Assembly: GCF_963082655.1 (NCBI RefSeq) | Contig: NC_081555.1 | Location: 32,039,266 to 32,103,265 of the forward strand | Direction: 5' to 3' | Origin: Stomoxys calcitrans | Lineage: Eukaryota > Arthropoda > Insecta > Diptera > Muscidae | DNA: 64,000 bases | Shown here: positions 1 through 11,255 of the stretch, one piece after another | Position numbering within the stretch: the first letter of the stretch is position 1 | How the letters are laid out: each line of letters opens with the position of its first letter | Program-made: the position numbers and the translations under genes | Notes under the pieces: model-generated | The model's input: the letters and a program-made list of their open reading frames with translations, nothing else | What the model was told of the DNA's origin: nothing | Databases searched by the model: none

Positions 1-869
1 ACAAAAATTGCGACTTGTAAGGACTCAAGAAGGTAAATCGGGAGATCGGTTTACATGGGAGCTATATCAAGTTATAGACCGATTTCGACGCTACTTGGCA
101 CAGTTGTTGAAAGTCATAACGGAACACTATCTACAAAATTTTAGCTAAATCGGACAAAAACTGCAGCTTTCAGCGGCTCAAGAAGTCAAATCGGGAGATT
201 GGATTATATGGCAGCTATATCAGTTTAAGGACCGATTTGGACCGTACTTGGCATAGTTGTTGAAAGTCATAACAAAACACTTCATGCTCAATTTCAGCTA
301 AAACGGACAAAAATTGTGGTTTGTAAGGGCTCCAGAAGTCAAATCGGGAGATCGGTTTATGTGGGAGCTATATCAGGTTATAGACCAATTCGGACCCTAC
401 TTGGCACAGTTGTTAGAAGTCATAACAGAACACTAGATGCAAAATTTTAGCCAAATCGGACAAAAATTATGGCTTCCAGGGGCTCAAGAAGTCAAATCGG
501 GAGATCGGTTTATATGGGAGCTATATCAGGTTATAGACCGATTTGAACAGAACTTGGCACAGCTATTGAAAGTCATAACAAAGCATTATGTGCAAAATTT
601 CAGCCAAATCGGACAAAAACTGCGCCTTTCAGCGGCTCAAGAAGTCAAATCGGGAGATCGGTTTATATGGGAGCTATATCAGATTAGGGAACGATATGGA
701 CCGTTCTTGGCACAATTGTTGGAAGTCATAACAAAACACTATCTGCAAAACTTTAGTAAAATCGGACAAAAGTTACGGCTTCCAGAGGCTCAAGAATTAA
801 AATCGGTTTATATGGGAGCTATATACAAATTTGATCCGATATGGCCCATTTGAAACCCCCAACGACCTA
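1..869 (+). repeat. Array of ~150-bp units (DINE-TR1-like element), left part
   Basis: About six degenerate units of roughly 152 bp recur here. Each contains the phrase gatcggtttatatgggagc, then gaccgatttgg, then a stretch ending in ctcaagaagtcaaatcggg. The array enters from outside the window and is broken at about 870 by another element; its right terminus resumes at 1291-1490. Small open frames of 60-140 codons here are read through repeat units and are not genes. The layout (central ~150-bp tandem units between unique ends) resembles DINE-TR1, a non-autonomous Helitron of flies; that assignment is inference. Confidence 0.75.
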
Positions 870-1290
870 CATTACGGCACTGGATAGCTGTGAGCGCCAC
901 ACAGGCTGGAATATTGAGCTCCAATTTGTGTGGTGTTCATTGCTGTCACGAGAAGCTTATCTTCAAGCTACCGGGCGCGTCCACAGATTGTGGATAATGG
1001 AATGCTCCATACGGAGTAACTGTAACGGCATTCGCGTACAATCAGCGATATCGAGCTGAGAGTCTCAGAGAGAGGTCGGTGGCACCGGCTCTTGCACAAA
1101 TACTGAGTGCCTATGATGCTCAATATGGCAAGGCGAGTTATTGGCGCCTTTAAATAACCACTGACCACACTGTTCCCGCGGTGATCGGCCCATTGGACCG
1201 GAACGAGATTGCTCACAGGAGCTTGACGAGAACCGCTTCCTCGATATTAAAATGTAGCTACAACAACAATCTACATCAATAGTAAGCTTA
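870..1290 (+). mobile_element. Short retroelement with (CAA)n tail, family J
   Basis: This ~400-bp unit interrupts the surrounding 150-bp array and ends in gctacaacaacaatc, a CAA-type tail. Related copies occur at 26281-26640 (opposite strand), 54192-54432 (opposite) and 56212-56398. The shared blocks include gagagtctcag, the phrase ctcttgcacaaatactgag and gcgcctttaaataacca. It is either a SINE-like element or the 3' end of a LINE whose tail matches that at 59740. No coding potential is convincing. Confidence 0.5.
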
Positions 1291-1490
1291 GCGGCTAGCT
1301 TTTCACGTTCGACATCAATCATAATTTCGACAGACGGACGGATGGACGGACGGACATGCCTAGTTCGACTCAGAATGCCGAGACGATCACTAATATATAT
1401 ACTTCATGAGGTCCTTGATCAATATTTCGAGTTGTTACAAACGGAATGACTAGCTTGGTATACCCCCATCCTAAGGTGGTGGGCATAAAA
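1291..1490 (+). repeat. Right terminus of the 150-bp-unit element
   Basis: This is the unique right end seen in other copies: a gacggacgga-rich stretch, then a block related to gacgatcaagaatatatatac, then tttcgag, and finally ggtggtgggcataaaaa. It is the continuation of the array broken by the insertion at 870-1290. Confidence 0.7.
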
Positions 1491-2444
1491 ATATTCCAGC
1501 AATTCCTTCTTCCAGAAAAAGAAAAAAATCTGGTGTCTTACTACAATTTAAATCACATATGCCTTAATTCAAGCAGTTAATGAAAGGAGTGAGCTTCAAA
1601 ACAAGGAGTAATCTAAAAAGGACAACAAAAAAACCAAACAGGTGTACCAAATGAATTTTCTTTCCTCTAAACCACTTGTGGTTTACTTGATAACACGACA
1701 ATATGTACAAGTTCAGCCCACAACAGCAGAAAAAAGAGAACAATAACAAAAACAACAACAGAAACTTGTACGTGGTCAAAGGGGAAGATAGTTTAAGGGA
1801 AATTAAACCATATGTCGAACATATCCATCCGTGTCCAAATCATTGGCAACAGCGAGCCTAACTACAACCACAATGACGGGGACAATGTTAACTCTTAACC
1901 GGAAGCAAGGTAGTGTAATTTAAATTGAATTAGTTTTCCTTTAGGGGTGGACGGACAAACAAAAAAATTTACTCCTCGAACAAGGATAACTGGTCCGCCC
2001 GCCAGTTATGAAAGGGATGGTATTAAATGGTACTGTGGTACTTTTATGACTATTTGAAGGCACTGATGGTGATAGAAGAAAATAAGCCAATGGGTTTGGA
2101 AGTCATTTAGAGTATTTTATGCCATGAACGCCTTCCCAAAGTGGAGATTATGAGCTATTGTAGACCCGATTTGACCCGGTAGAGGAGTTGGTAACGAGCT
2201 GGAATTGTCAGTGCCGAAGAGATTAACACTGACTTTAAAAGAACATGATTAGACGAATACTAATTTAGGCCTCAGTAGTAGTGAAACATAAGGATAATCT
2301 GACTGGATCAGAAAACATGTATTTTGCCATAGGAAGGGAATTACTTATACAAAAGCACTGGAGACTTTTCTACATATACAGAGGCCACCATAGCGTGGAG
2401 GTTTAGCATATTGCCTAAAGCGGTGAAAGGGTTCTGTTGAGGGT
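1491..2444. other. Intronic DNA, no gene seen
   Basis: This is AT-rich sequence of acj6 intron 3 with no open frame that looks coding. The only notable content is A-rich tracts and a CAA-rich stretch near 1741-1765. Confidence 0.5.
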
Positions 2445-2884
2445 TTTTTGGTGGTGGGGGACCCCCGAACACTTAGGGTGAAGTTTGTATTCCAAGTTCG
2501 TACTCTACTCTTAAATACCTTTCGTTTGATACCCATATTGTCCCAATCGGTAAACATATCTGCCCAGGTGGGTTTTGGGATGGGGGAGTCCCCCATCCTT
2601 GAACCAAAATTTTATACCAATATCATGTAATCGGGGTACCATAAGGTGGCATACAAAATTTCACTTAATTCGGTGCACCCATCTCCGAGATATGGCGTTT
2701 TTGAAAATTGTGGTTAGGGGAAGGGTCCGCCCCCTCTTTGGAAATTAAAAAATTAAAAAATTAAAATTAATTAAATCAACTTTACCATCTGTGAAAATTT
2801 CATGAAAATAGGTTCAGCCGCTTTTAAGTCTATACGGAACAGACAAACAAAAAACAAACAAACAAAGCGCAACAATTTCATTTT
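2445..2884. repeat. Unclassified interspersed repeat with a tttggtggtgggggaccccc end
   Basis: The block begins with a G-rich and C-rich fold-prone stretch, contains gggatgggggagtcccccatcc, a near-palindrome at 2578-2600, and ends in an acaaacaaaaaacaaacaaac tract. It directly adjoins the next repeat. The layout suggests a non-autonomous element; no protein is encoded. Confidence 0.4.
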
Positions 2885-3725
2885 TTTACCCACCACCGAA
2901 GGATGAGAGTATATTAATTTTGTCATTCCGTTCATTTCCGATCAATTTTTATATTCTTGATCGTCGTAAAAATCTAAGAAAATCTAGCCTTGTCCATCTG
3001 TCTGTTGAAATCACGCTACAGTCTCTAAAGATAGAGATATTGAGCTAAAACTTTGCATAGATTCGTTTTTTGGCCATAGGCAGGTTAAATTCGAAGATGG
3101 GCTATATTGGACTAAAACTTAATATAGCCCCCATATAGACCGATCTGCCGATTTAAAGTCTTACGCCCATAAAAGCCACATTTATATAAAAGGCCTATAA
3201 AAGACACATTTATTATCCGATTTTGCTGAAATTTAGTGAGTTGTATTGGGCCCCTCGACATCTTTCTTCGATTTGGCCCAGATCGGTCCAGATTTGGATA
3301 TAGCTGCTATATAGACCGATCCGCTGATTTAAGGTCTTGGTCCCATAAAAGGCGCATTTATTGTCAAATTTTGCCAAAATATGGGAGGGTGAGTTGAGTT
3401 GGGCCTTAAGACACACTGCTTCAATTTGGTCCAGATTGGTCCTGATTTGGATATAGCTGCTATATAGACCGATCTCTAGATTTGAGGTCTTGAGCCCATT
3501 AAAGGCGCATTTACTATCCGATTTCGCTGAAATTTGGGACAGTGAGTTGCGTTAGGCCTTTCGAAATCCTTCTTTAATTTGGTCCAGAACAGTCTAGATT
3601 TGGATATAGTTGCCATATAGACCGATCTCTCGATTTGAGGTCTTGAGCCCATTAAAGGCGCATTTACTGTCCGATTTCGCCGAAATTTGGGACAGTAAGT
3701 GGCGTTAGGCCTTTCGGCATTCCTT
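2885..3725 (-). repeat. 150-bp-unit element, second subfamily
   Basis: It begins with ttacccaccaccgaaggatg and carries about four units with the phrase ctatatagaccgatctctcg followed by cccattaaaggcgcattta. This subfamily differs in unit sequence from the main one (gaccgatctctcgattt instead of aaccgatctcccgattt) but shares the terminal tataccc-ccacca phrase. It abuts the next copy with no spacer, so one element probably inserted at or recombined with the end of the other. Confidence 0.65.
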
Positions 3726-5350
3726 TTATACCCACCACCATAGGATGGGGGTATACTAATCTAGTCATTTCGCTTGTAACACCTCGAAATATTGATCTAG
3801 GACCCCCTAAAGTATATATATTCTTGATCGGCTCGAAATTCTGATTCGTACTAGCCATGTCCGTCCGTCTGTCTGTCGAAATCACGATAGTGGTCGAACG
3901 CGTAGAGCAAGACACTTGAAATTTTGCACAGATGCTTAATATTGATGTGGGTCGTTGGGTTGAAAATTGTTGTTGCGATTTGGCTGAAAATTTGCATGTA
4001 GTGTTTTGAAAATTTGACTTTCAACAACTGTGCCAAGTACAGTTCAAATCGGTCGAGAACCTGATGTAGCTCCCATATAAACCGATCTCCCGATTTGACT
4101 TCTTGAGCCCCTGGAAGCCATAATTTTTGTCCGATTTGGCTGAAATCTTGCATCTGGTGTTCTGTTATGACTTCTAACAACTGCGCTTAGTACGGTCCGA
4201 ATTGGTCAATAATCTGATATAGCTCCCATATAAACCTATCTCCCGATTTGACTTCTTGAGCCCCTGGAAGCCATAATTTTTGTCCGATTTGGCTGAAAAT
4301 TTGTATGTAGTGTTCTATTATGACTCGCAACAACAAAACTAAGTACGGTCCAAATCGGCTTATAACCTAATATAGCTCCCATATTAACCGATCTCCCGAT
4401 TTGACTTCTTGAACCCCTGGAAGCCTCAATTTTCTTCCGATTTGTCTGAAATTGTTCACATAGTATTCTGTTAAGACTCGCAACAACAGAGCTAAGTACG
4501 GTCCAAATCGACCTATAACCTGATATAGCTCCCATATATATCGATCTCCCGCTTTGACTTCTTGAGCCCATGGACGCGACAATTGTTGATCGATTTGGCT
4601 GAAATTTTACATGTAGTGTTTTGTTATGACTTTCAACAATTGTGCCAAGTTCGGTCAAAATCGGTCAAGAACCTGATATAGCTCCCATAAAAACCGATCA
4701 CCCGATTTGACTTCTTGAGCCCCTCGAAGCTTCAATTTTCTTCCGATTTGGCTGAAATTTTGCACATAGTATTCTGTTAAGACTCACAACAACAGAGCTA
4801 AGTACGGTCCAAATCAGCTTATAACCTGACATAGCTCCCATAAAAACCGATCTCCCGCTTTGACTTCTTGAACCCATGGAAGCCACAATTTTTGTCCGAT
4901 TTGGCTGAAAAAGAGCGGTTCAAATCGGTCAAGAACCTGATATCGCTAACATATAAACCGATCTCTCGATTTTAAATTCTTGAGCCCATGGAAGCCTTAA
5001 TTTTCTACCAATTTGGCTGAAATTTTGCTCATAGTATTCTTTTATGACTCGCAACAACTGTGCGAAGTACGATCCAAATCGGCATATAACCTGATATAGC
5101 TCCCATACAAATCGATCTTCAGATTTGACTTCTTGAGTCCTTACAAGCGGCGATTTTTATCCGATTTGGCTGAAGTTTTGCATATAGTCTTCTGCTATGA
5201 CTCACAACAACTGCGCCAAGTACTGTCCAATTCGGTTCATAACTAGCTATAGCTCCCATACCGTCACCGGATTGTGACGAAAGGTAGCTTACATATATAC
5301 TCGAGGTGGTGGGTATCCAAAGTTCGGCCCTAATGTATTTTTACTTGTTA
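3726..5350 (-). repeat. Complete 150-bp-unit element, both ends present
   Basis: The left end reads ttttatacccaccaccatag and the right end ttcggccctaatgtattttt then acttgtta. In between are about nine units in reverse orientation, each with aaccgatctcccgatttgac and gccaagtacggtc. This is one of the few copies with both termini. The MITE at 5353 begins directly after its right end. Confidence 0.75.
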
Positions 5351-5352
5351 TA

Positions 5353-5589
5353 TAGGGTTGCCCAAAAAGTAATTGCGGATTTTTTAAAAGAAAGTAAATG
5401 CATTTTTAATAGAACTTAGAATGAATTTTAATCAAATATACCTTTTTTACACTTTTTTTCTAAAGCAAGCTAAAAGTAACAGCTGATAACTGACAGAAGA
5501 AAGAATGCATTTACAGAGTCACAAGCTGTGAAAAAATTTGTCAAAGCCGACTATATGAAAAATCCGCAATTACTTTTTGGGCAACCCAA
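5353..5589 (-). mobile_element. Mariner-derived MITE
   Basis: This 237-bp element has inverted ends gggttgcccaaaaagtaatt and its complement, followed by TA on the right. The body is the 3' tail plus the 5' leader of the mariner at 31038-32326 with the transposase removed. The junction (ggtatatttg joined to the aaaaagtgta leader) is the same in all copies in this window. The outer left base run is tagggtt rather than ttgggtt. Confidence 0.9.
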
Positions 5590-5591
5590 TA

Positions 5592-7324
5592 TAATACTCG
5601 TAGATTTCAACGGCATATGCAACTTTGTTTGTTCCCCATTAATTATTCTCCCTTTCGCCCCTTTCAGTTGTCCAAAAAAGAGCATTTTTTATCATCGGGT
5701 GGACCATTCTACACAATCTGTGCAAATTTCACGAAAATTGATACAGCATTTTTTTTTAACCAAACAAACACACCCAACAGTTCCCGTTTGCTACGGTTTC
5801 AATATCCTTAATTTAGCTTCTCTGGATATCAAGAACCAGTTGGCAATATCGTCATTTCTCCACTCGAACAAAATGTAGCATATTTTTATGATTACAACAA
5901 ATCATAATTTCTATAATCACGGTTAATGATATTTTTGAGCTTGAGTGTAGGCAGGAGATGATACGACGATGATGATAGAGAAACGAAAGGGAGTGAGTTG
6001 GGGCAGAGAAATAGTGAAAGGGTTGAAGAGTAGCTTGCATTCCCATCACTCAGTTAGAATGGCAGGCTCATCATATCCGTCTTAACTCCTTCATTACAGT
6101 AATTATAATTTGAAAGTGGTATTGCTGTTGTCGTTGTTGTTTGTCTAATTATTACAGTTGTTGTTTTCGTTGCTGGTAATTGTAGCATAATGCCACCCAA
6201 CAACACCCAACTGACTGCTAGACACAAACTACCACCATACACTTACAGCTCTCTTTCATTCGATAAAGTGCTGATTGTGGTGGTGGTGTTGGTGTTGGTG
6301 AGCCGCTCTCTGCCTATTTCTCGTTGATTTTATTGTTATTTTAATTGAATTTTTGACAGTTTGGCTAATAACGAGAATGAATTTTCGTTTGGCTTTCGAT
6401 TTTTTTAATACAATTAAAGTAATAAAAATGTGTACACACACACACATACATACAGGCCTACTGCTGCGAGTGTTACTAAACATGGTGGTTTTCCTCCTGG
6501 GAAATGGACACGTGACGGTCGTACGCCAGGTAAGTAAGTACATCAGGAATCGTGTCGTTAATTGTATTGTCGTTACACGGATACTTGTTCTTGTTGCTGC
6601 TGCTGTTGTTGTTGTTGTTATTGGTATGCCTACCATACCTGTCTGATATTTGAGTCGACAAGTGGAGTGGAGTCGAGTGGCAATTGTTACCATTTGTACG
6701 TTTTTCCAAAGCAAGGGGTTCATCGCCTAAAGCGTTTGCTTAAGTTATTGGTTTGCTGCTTGATTATAATCAAATTTCGTACTGCATAACCAGTTTCACA
6801 TTCTGAAGACGACCATGGGCCATGGAAAAACCATTTCATGAGTTACCAGAAATCGGAGTGTGTGGGTGTTTACACGCCTCTTGTACACGACAAAAACACG
6901 CTCCCACACTTGCATTGGCATTGTGCAAGGTGTCGTCTGGAAATTATTTCAAGTGGTTGATGGACACGCTGCTACTGCTGCTTGATAAGCATAATGATGA
7001 TGATGCTCAACTATTTTCTTGTTTCAAATTATGATTGTCGTATCAGCCGGGAAAGAAGTTTTGGAGATAGCAGTGGGCGTAAAAGTGGCTTGTGCTATAT
7101 TTGTACCTTTGTTTGCCTTTTGTGACAATTCATCCAATTACAAAGCAGTTGTGATAAGTTTCCATGTTGTGGCATAGTCGAGATGATATGCGAGTCATTG
7201 CTGAATTTCTGCAATTTCATGTTTCCCATGACGTTATTAAAAACACTCCAGAATATTGAAAATGAAGGATAAATTGACATGAGTGATAATGTTGTTAATA
7301 ATTCCCAACATTATTACCATTGAG
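5592..7324. other. Single-copy acj6 intron DNA
   Basis: No repeat family from elsewhere in the window is seen. The stretch contains short trinucleotide runs (gttgttgtt near 6605, ctgctgctg near 6595), an acacacacac run near 6434 and a consensus-like plus-strand splice donor, ccaggtaagtaag, at about 6526-6538. Open frames on both strands of up to 155 codons are built from low-complexity sequence and have no recognisable domain. Confidence 0.5.
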
Positions 7325-7515
7325 GGTAAGGCCCCAAGGTAGGCGAGTTGATAGCGTGCTCAGATTGCCAAAAGGGGAGTCCTGGGTTCGATTGCCCCCA
7401 AAGGCTTTGATCTGTCGCTACAGTGGTATCACATTGGACTTAAAATTGTCTAAGTAAAGAATTGCCACTCTTTCTAATCTAACCTAATACTGAGGGTTTG
7501 GGTACAGGATTACCC
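7325..7515 (+). mobile_element. tRNA-like SINE, second family
   Basis: A tRNA-like head is visible: an A-box-like aggcgagttgatagcgtgc and a B-box-like gggttcgattgcc about 45 bp apart. An unrelated body follows, ending in ggattacccttgaccctta. The last ~50 bp recur at 7872-7930. The spacing fits an RNA polymerase III internal promoter, but the fold is too degraded for a working tRNA. Confidence 0.5.
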
Positions 7516-7525
7516 TTGACCCTTA

Positions 7526-8805
7526 CTAATGAGCACCACCATAGGATGGGGGTTTACTAATCTAGTCAATCCGTTTGTAACACCGCCAAATATTCGCCTA
7601 AGACCCCATAAAGTATACATATTCTTGATATGTATATCCGTCCGTCTGTCGAAATCGCAATAGAGGTCGAACGCGTAAAGCTAGCCGCTTGAAATTTTGT
7701 ACAGACACTTACTATTGATGTAGGTTGTTGGGGATTGCAAATGGGCCATATCGGTTCAGATTTAGATATAGCTCCCATATAAACCGATCTCCCGATTTGA
7801 CTTTTTCAACCTCTGGAAGACGCAATTTTGGTCCCATTTAGCTGACCAACAACATTGCTTAGTACAGTCCGAGTCTAACCTAACACTGAGGGTGTGGTTA
7901 CAGGTTTACCCCTGACCCTTGCTAATGAGCACAAGTTTTTGTTATATTCACCACCATAGGATGGGGGTTTACTAATCTAGTCAATCCCTTTGTAACACCT
8001 CGAAATATTCGTCTAAGACCCCATAAAGTGTACATATTCTTGATCGTCTCGATGTTTCGAGTCGAAGCCGAGCCATGTCCGTCCGTCCGTCTGTCGAAAT
8101 CACGATAGAGGTCGAACGCGTAAAGCTTGTCGCTTGAAATTTTGCACAGACACTTACTTTTGATGTAGGTCGTTGGGGATTGCAAATGGGCCATATCGGT
8201 TCAGATTTAGATATAGCTCCCATATAAACCGATCTCTCGATTTGACTTCTTCAGTCTCTGGAAGACGCAATTTTGGTCCTATTTAGCTGACCAACAACAT
8301 TGCTTAGTACATTCTGAATCGGCCTATAGCCTGATATAACTCCCATATAAACCGATCTTCCGATTTGATTTCCAGGGCCCCTGGAAGCCGCAATTTTTAT
8401 CTGATCAGGCTGAAATTTTGGATGTGGTGCTCCGTTATGACTTCCAACAACTGTGTCAAGTACGGTCCAAATTGGTCTTTAACCTGATATAGCTCCCATA
8501 TAAACCGATCTCCCGGTTTGACTTCTTGAGTCGATTTGGCTGAAAATTTACATGCGGTGTTCTGGTACGATTTGCAAAAACTGTGCCAAATACGGTCCAA
8601 ATCTGTCTATAGCCTGATATTGGTCCCATGTATTCTTTTTCGATTATTAGAAGCTTTAATTTTTGCTGATTTGACAAAAGTTTGGTATGTAGAATAAAAT
8701 TATGCCCTTCAACTACATTTATTTTGTATAAATTTTTTGCAAAATCCTTGGTGGTGGGTTCTTAAGATTCGGTACGGCCGAACTTAGCACGCTTTTACTT
8801 GGTTT
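7526..8805 (-). repeat. 150-bp-unit element with duplicated left end
   Basis: The left terminus (accataggatgggggtttac) occurs twice, at about 7532 and 7957, each followed by the same cgaccccat-type block and tcgaacgcgtaaagct. The right end at 8768-8801 reads attcggtacggccgaactta then gcacgcttttactt. About four internal units lie between them. The doubled end reflects a segmental tandem duplication (see findings). Confidence 0.7.
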
Positions 8806-8835
8806 TTCATTCCGCTTTCGTCCGAGGGCGAAGTG

Positions 8836-9302
8836 GCAGGCGAGTGTTTTGTTTTAAGAGAAGCAGACCACGATATTCACATATGGCGCTAAGATGGAGT
8901 CAGGTATCGAATTGGGGGTATATTCCGAGACACTCATAATCGATATGTCGTTGAGATTGTTCGACGATCTTTCAGACAGAGGTCTCCGCCAAAACGATAG
9001 CCGTAAAAGAAATTATAAAAAGGGCCGTCTCAAAAACTTTATATTTTTAGGGTAACATTTTGGCAGCCCTTGTGTTCGAGAACAGTGAGATCGGAATTTG
9101 TGGCGGAGTATTTGGAATCCCTGAATAGTCACCGGGCTCACCACATAGCACTAACTTGGGTTCCCGGACACGATGGTATTGCGAGAAACGAGATGGCAGA
9201 CGAATACGTCAGGTATGGCTCCAACATGGGGAGCAAATTAGTCGTCGAACGTGTCATTTGTCGAACTACTGAAAACATTTCAAGGAAATTTTGTCCTCAG
9301 AG
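8836..9302 (+). pseudogene. LINE RNase H fragment
   Basis: A broken reading frame shows features of a LINE-encoded RNase H domain. From about 8894 it reads KMESGIELGVYSETLIID, like the first beta strands, and from about 9150 TWVPGHDGIARNEMADEYV, the C-terminal motif with the conserved His and Asp. The two parts are in different frames with stops between, so the copy is dead. It ends where another LINE copy begins in the opposite direction. Confidence 0.65.
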
Positions 9303-10590
9303 AAGGTTAGGCTAGATTTAAGTGACAGTCTCCCATCAGACTCACTTAGACATTTTCGTCCATTGTGCGACCACAGGACCACAGTTCCCACCGTTGAACC
9401 ATCCACATCGCTATAAAAAGACCAATAACTTGCGATTGTTCAAATCCGCTAAATCAGACAGGTTCTCAAAGAGATGAGAACCTAAAGTGGAACTTCTTCT
9501 GACTGCCAGTGTGGGACACACACCCAGAAGCTGTTCAATAGTCTCTTCTTCCTCGATATCATCACAGCTTCTGCAAAAGTCGCTACTGGCAACCTTCAGT
9601 CTGTGAGCATGTTTTCCGATTAGACAGTGACCTGTCATGGCGAACACAATGACTGAGACGTCTGTTCTAGCCAGTGACAGAAAAGCGGTGGACCTCTTCA
9701 AGTCTAGATTAGGCCACATTATTTTGGAATGCTCATAGTACCCTCTTTGTGACCATCTCTTATTCGTTGCCCTTCGGGTCTGATCCTGAAAACTTAGCTT
9801 ACATGTCGCTAGAGGCATACCCACATATTCCAGTATATCTGGAATGTGTAGGGTAGCTCATAGTCTCGCAAGCTTGTCCCGTTACAATTCCCGGGGCTAT
9901 CTCTGTGGCCTGGCACCCAGAACAGCTGAATTTTGAAATGTTCAGCCATCAGAAATGTGTTCAGAAATACGTTCTCTATGGATTTAATGGCTGCCTGGCT
10001 GTCTGAGAAGATCCAATCGTCGTAATGACATTATATCTTAGCCATTTCACCACTTCCTTAATTGCAGGGATCTCCGCTTGATACACACTGCAGTAGACGG
10101 GTAACCTTTTCGATATGACCAGTTCTAGATCTTTAGAGTACACCCCAAAGCCCACCTGGGCATTTAGTTTGGAACCATTCCTATAGAAGTCTATGTAACT
10201 TCTGTTACCAGGGATATTGTAGTTCCAATCGGTTCTATCAGGAATAGTGGTACAGTACCCCACGGCAGTGGTCGCTGCAATTTGTCTTGCCACAATTTCC
10301 AGAGGCATAAGATTAAATTCAGTGCATCAGATGGTGTCGTCCTCAGTGCGGCTGTGATGCACAAACATGCCATCCTTTGCATTGAGCAGTAGGTGGATTT
10401 TTGAAGCGCCGTCCACCAGACCACAACACCATGTAGCATTATAGGTCTGACAACTGCAGTAAATACCCAATGCATGACACGAGGTCTAAACTCCCAACTT
10501 TTGCCAATGTCTCTCTTGCAGGTGTATAGGGCAAGAGTTGCCTTTCTTGCCCTTTCCAAAATGTTGGATTTGAAGTTCAATTTCCTGTCC
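9303..10590 (-). pseudogene. LINE family A fragment: reverse transcriptase thumb, RNase H and C-terminus
   Basis: Reading on the minus strand, the order is the RT C-terminal region (KSNILERARKATLALYTCKR, then HWVFTAVVRPIMLHGVVVWW), an RNase H domain with YIDFYRNGSKLNAQVGFGVY, and a C-terminal zinc-knuckle-like segment (CRSCDDIEEEETIEQLLGVC). The first active-site Asp, seen as YTDG in sister copies, reads YRNG here. Three frames are needed, so it is broken. Its 5' end is cut where the satellite at 10592 starts; sisters lie at 43345, 45060 and 61548. Confidence 0.8.
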
Positions 10591-10591
10591 T

Positions 10592-11255
10592 GAGAGAAAT
10601 ATTTATGGAAATTTGGTCTTTAGAGAAAATTTCGTAAAAATTTTGTCTTTAGAGAATATTTCAAGGAAATTTTGTCTTCAGAGAAAATTTCATGGAAATT
10701 TTGTCTTTAGAGAAAATTTCATGGAAATTTTGTCTTTAGAGAAAATTTCATGGAAATTTTGTCTTTAGAGAAAATTTCATGGAAATTTTGTCTTTAGAGA
10801 AAATTTCATGGAAATTTTGTCTTTAGAGAAAATTTCATGGAAATTTTGTCTTTAGAGAAAATTTCATGGAAATTTTGTCTTTAGAGAAAATTTCATGAAA
10901 ATTTTGTCTTTAGAGAAAATTTCATGGAAATTTTGTCTTTAGATAAAATTTCATGGAAATTTTGTCTTTAGATAAAATTTCATGGAAATTTTGTCTTTAG
11001 AGAAAATTTCATGGAAATTTTGTCTTTAGAGAAAATTTCATGGAAATTTTGTTTTTAGAGAAAATTTCATGGAAATTTTGTCTTTAGAGAAAATTTCATG
11101 GAAATTTTGTCTTTAGAGAAAATTTCATGGAAATTTTGTCTTTAGAGAAAATTTTATGGAAATTTTGTCTTTAGAGAAAATTTCATGGAAATTTTGTTTT
11201 TGGAGAAAATTTCATGAAAATTTTGTCTTTAGAGAAAATTTCATGAAAATGTTTT
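10592..11255 (+). repeat. 28-bp satellite array, one orientation
   Basis: About 24 head-to-tail copies of a 28-bp unit, aaatttcatgg + aaattttgtctttagag, are very homogeneous in the middle and degenerate at both edges. All copies run in one direction. The same unit forms the larger, direction-switching array at 47316-49562. The array lies in acj6 intron 3, about 0.9 kb downstream of exon 3. It adjoins a broken LINE A copy on the left and single-copy DNA on the right. Confidence 0.95.

Noticed and set aside
437..853. 138-codon frame with a repeated SGDRFIWELYQ motif
   Set aside because: The protein repeat follows the DNA period of the 150-bp units, and the same pseudo-protein appears wherever the array is found in this orientation.
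6256..6723. 155-codon minus-strand frame in acj6 intron 3 as a candidate exon
   Set aside because: Composition is low-complexity (Thr/Asn runs from trinucleotide repeats), it contains no POU or homeodomain motif, and no matching pair of splice sites in phase was seen.
10592..11255. Regular 28-bp repeats resembling a CRISPR array
   Set aside because: Units are directly head-to-tail with no spacers, in an insect intron, so this is a satellite.
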